The position numbers and the translations under genes are program-made. From 34-65-8 sp046294735 (GTDB lineage Bacteria; Pseudomonadota; Alphaproteobacteria; Sphingomonadales; Sphingomonadaceae): a DNA stretch of 64,000 nucleotides. Location: contig JBKBKB010000005.1 in the NCBI GenBank assembly GCA_046294735.1, positions 186,001 through 250,000 of the forward strand. Direction: 5' to 3'. Below are positions 63,704 through 64,000 of this stretch, piece after piece. Positions within the stretch are counted from its first letter, which is position 1; each line of letters opens with the position of its first letter. The notes beneath the pieces are model-generated. The model was not told where the DNA came from and made no database searches. It saw only the letters and a program-made list of their open reading frames with translations.

Positions 63704-63938
63704 TCGTTGGTTTTTGATGAAGGGACATGTGGGCGACGGCGCCCGGTCCGGGGGTTTTAAGGCTCCGGATACCGGTTAACTAAGCCGATCGCCACATCCT
63801 TCGCTCGCACCACGCGGGCGTTGGGTGATGCATGTTCATTCGTATCCATTACGTTTGACAGTGCAGGTATCGGCTCCTTGAAGCTCATGCCTATCGGGTT
63901 GGCGATCTTCGGGTCGTGCTTGGTTGGTATGTGACACA

Positions 63939-64000
63939 AACTTGAGAGTTTGATCCTGGCTCAGAACGAACGCTGGCGGCATGCCTAACACATGCAAGTC
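63939..64000 (+). rRNA. 16S ribosomal RNA, 5' end (partial)
   Basis: The sequence AACTTGAGAGTTTGATCCTG followed by GCTCAG and AACGAACGCTGGCGGCATGC is the universal 16S 5' region, and the AACGAACGCTGGCGGCATGCC form is typical of alphaproteobacteria. The gene runs off the window. Confidence 0.97.

Larger units (their letters stand above)
63339..63938. other. 600-bp rRNA operon upstream and leader region
   Basis: No gene is supported. It contains the rrn promoter near 63536, an antitermination boxA near 63693, GC hairpins in the leader, and T-rich and A-rich bases (63501-63530) that may act as an UP element. Confidence 0.7.

Noticed and set aside
63757..63939. A 60-codon minus-strand frame in the rrn leader
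   Set aside because: Lies in rRNA leader sequence with boxA and hairpins; no protein-like features.

Overview
The window comes from an alphaproteobacterium, most likely a sphingomonad (order Sphingomonadales) that is an aerobic anoxygenic phototroph. Three things point there. The DNA is GC-rich with alphaproteobacterial housekeeping gene types (serC-serA, hisZ, DUF3422). The 5' end of a 16S rRNA gene closes the window with an alphaproteobacterial-type start. The centre is one contiguous photosynthesis gene cluster (PGC, about 13.15-51.82 kb) that has the oxygen-dependent cyclase acsF plus bciE and lacks the anaerobic cyclase bchE, pufQ and pufX. The order assignment rests on remembered gene order and family resemblance, not on a search.

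Left flank (1-13.1 kb): the end of ftsK, a TonB-dependent receptor, tRNA-Thr(TGT), a DUF429-like protein, rarA, a small membrane protein with an in-frame amber codon near its start, a GT4 glycosyltransferase, serC-serA (with a candidate serC leader RNA), hisZ, the remnant of an alpha/beta hydrolase, and a DUF3422 membrane protein.

PGC: (a) bchI-bchD-bchO-orf67 on the plus strand meet crtD-crtC on the minus strand; crtF-bchC-bchX-bchY-bchZ-pufB-pufA-pufL-pufM-pufC follow on the plus strand. (b) The minus-strand run is aerR(ppaA)-ppsR-bchG-BCD transporter-bchP-tspO-orf87. (c) A plus-strand superoperon runs bchF-bchN-bchB-bchH-bchL-bchM-lhaA-puhA-puhB-puhC-bciE-acsF-puhE-hemA, closed by a strong two-way terminator facing a lipoprotein cytochrome c. 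Most internal junctions are 4-bp stop/start overlaps. Together these genes make ALA, insert magnesium, build and esterify bacteriochlorophyll a, modify carotenoids of the spirilloxanthin type, and make the LH1-reaction-centre complex with its electron donors. crtE, crtB, crtI and bchJ are not in the window and must lie elsewhere or be replaced.

Regulation is readable from the DNA. PpsR/CrtJ palindromes (TGT-N12-ACA) occur upstream of bchI, between crtD and crtF, twice with 8-bp spacing over the bchC promoter, and between aerR and bchF; one-mismatch versions lie at bchF and bchG. A perfect 9-bp GC hairpin between pufA and pufL should set LH1 over reaction-centre mRNA levels.

Right flank (52-64 kb): an ECF sigma factor facing a TPR-containing Ser/Thr kinase, mobA, purA, a second ECF sigma factor with a small membrane partner, a GFA-family zinc protein, an ABC exporter, a periplasmic aspartic protease, a polysaccharide flippase, and an rRNA operon promoter/leader running into 16S rRNA. 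No CRISPR array, insertion sequence or prophage was seen.
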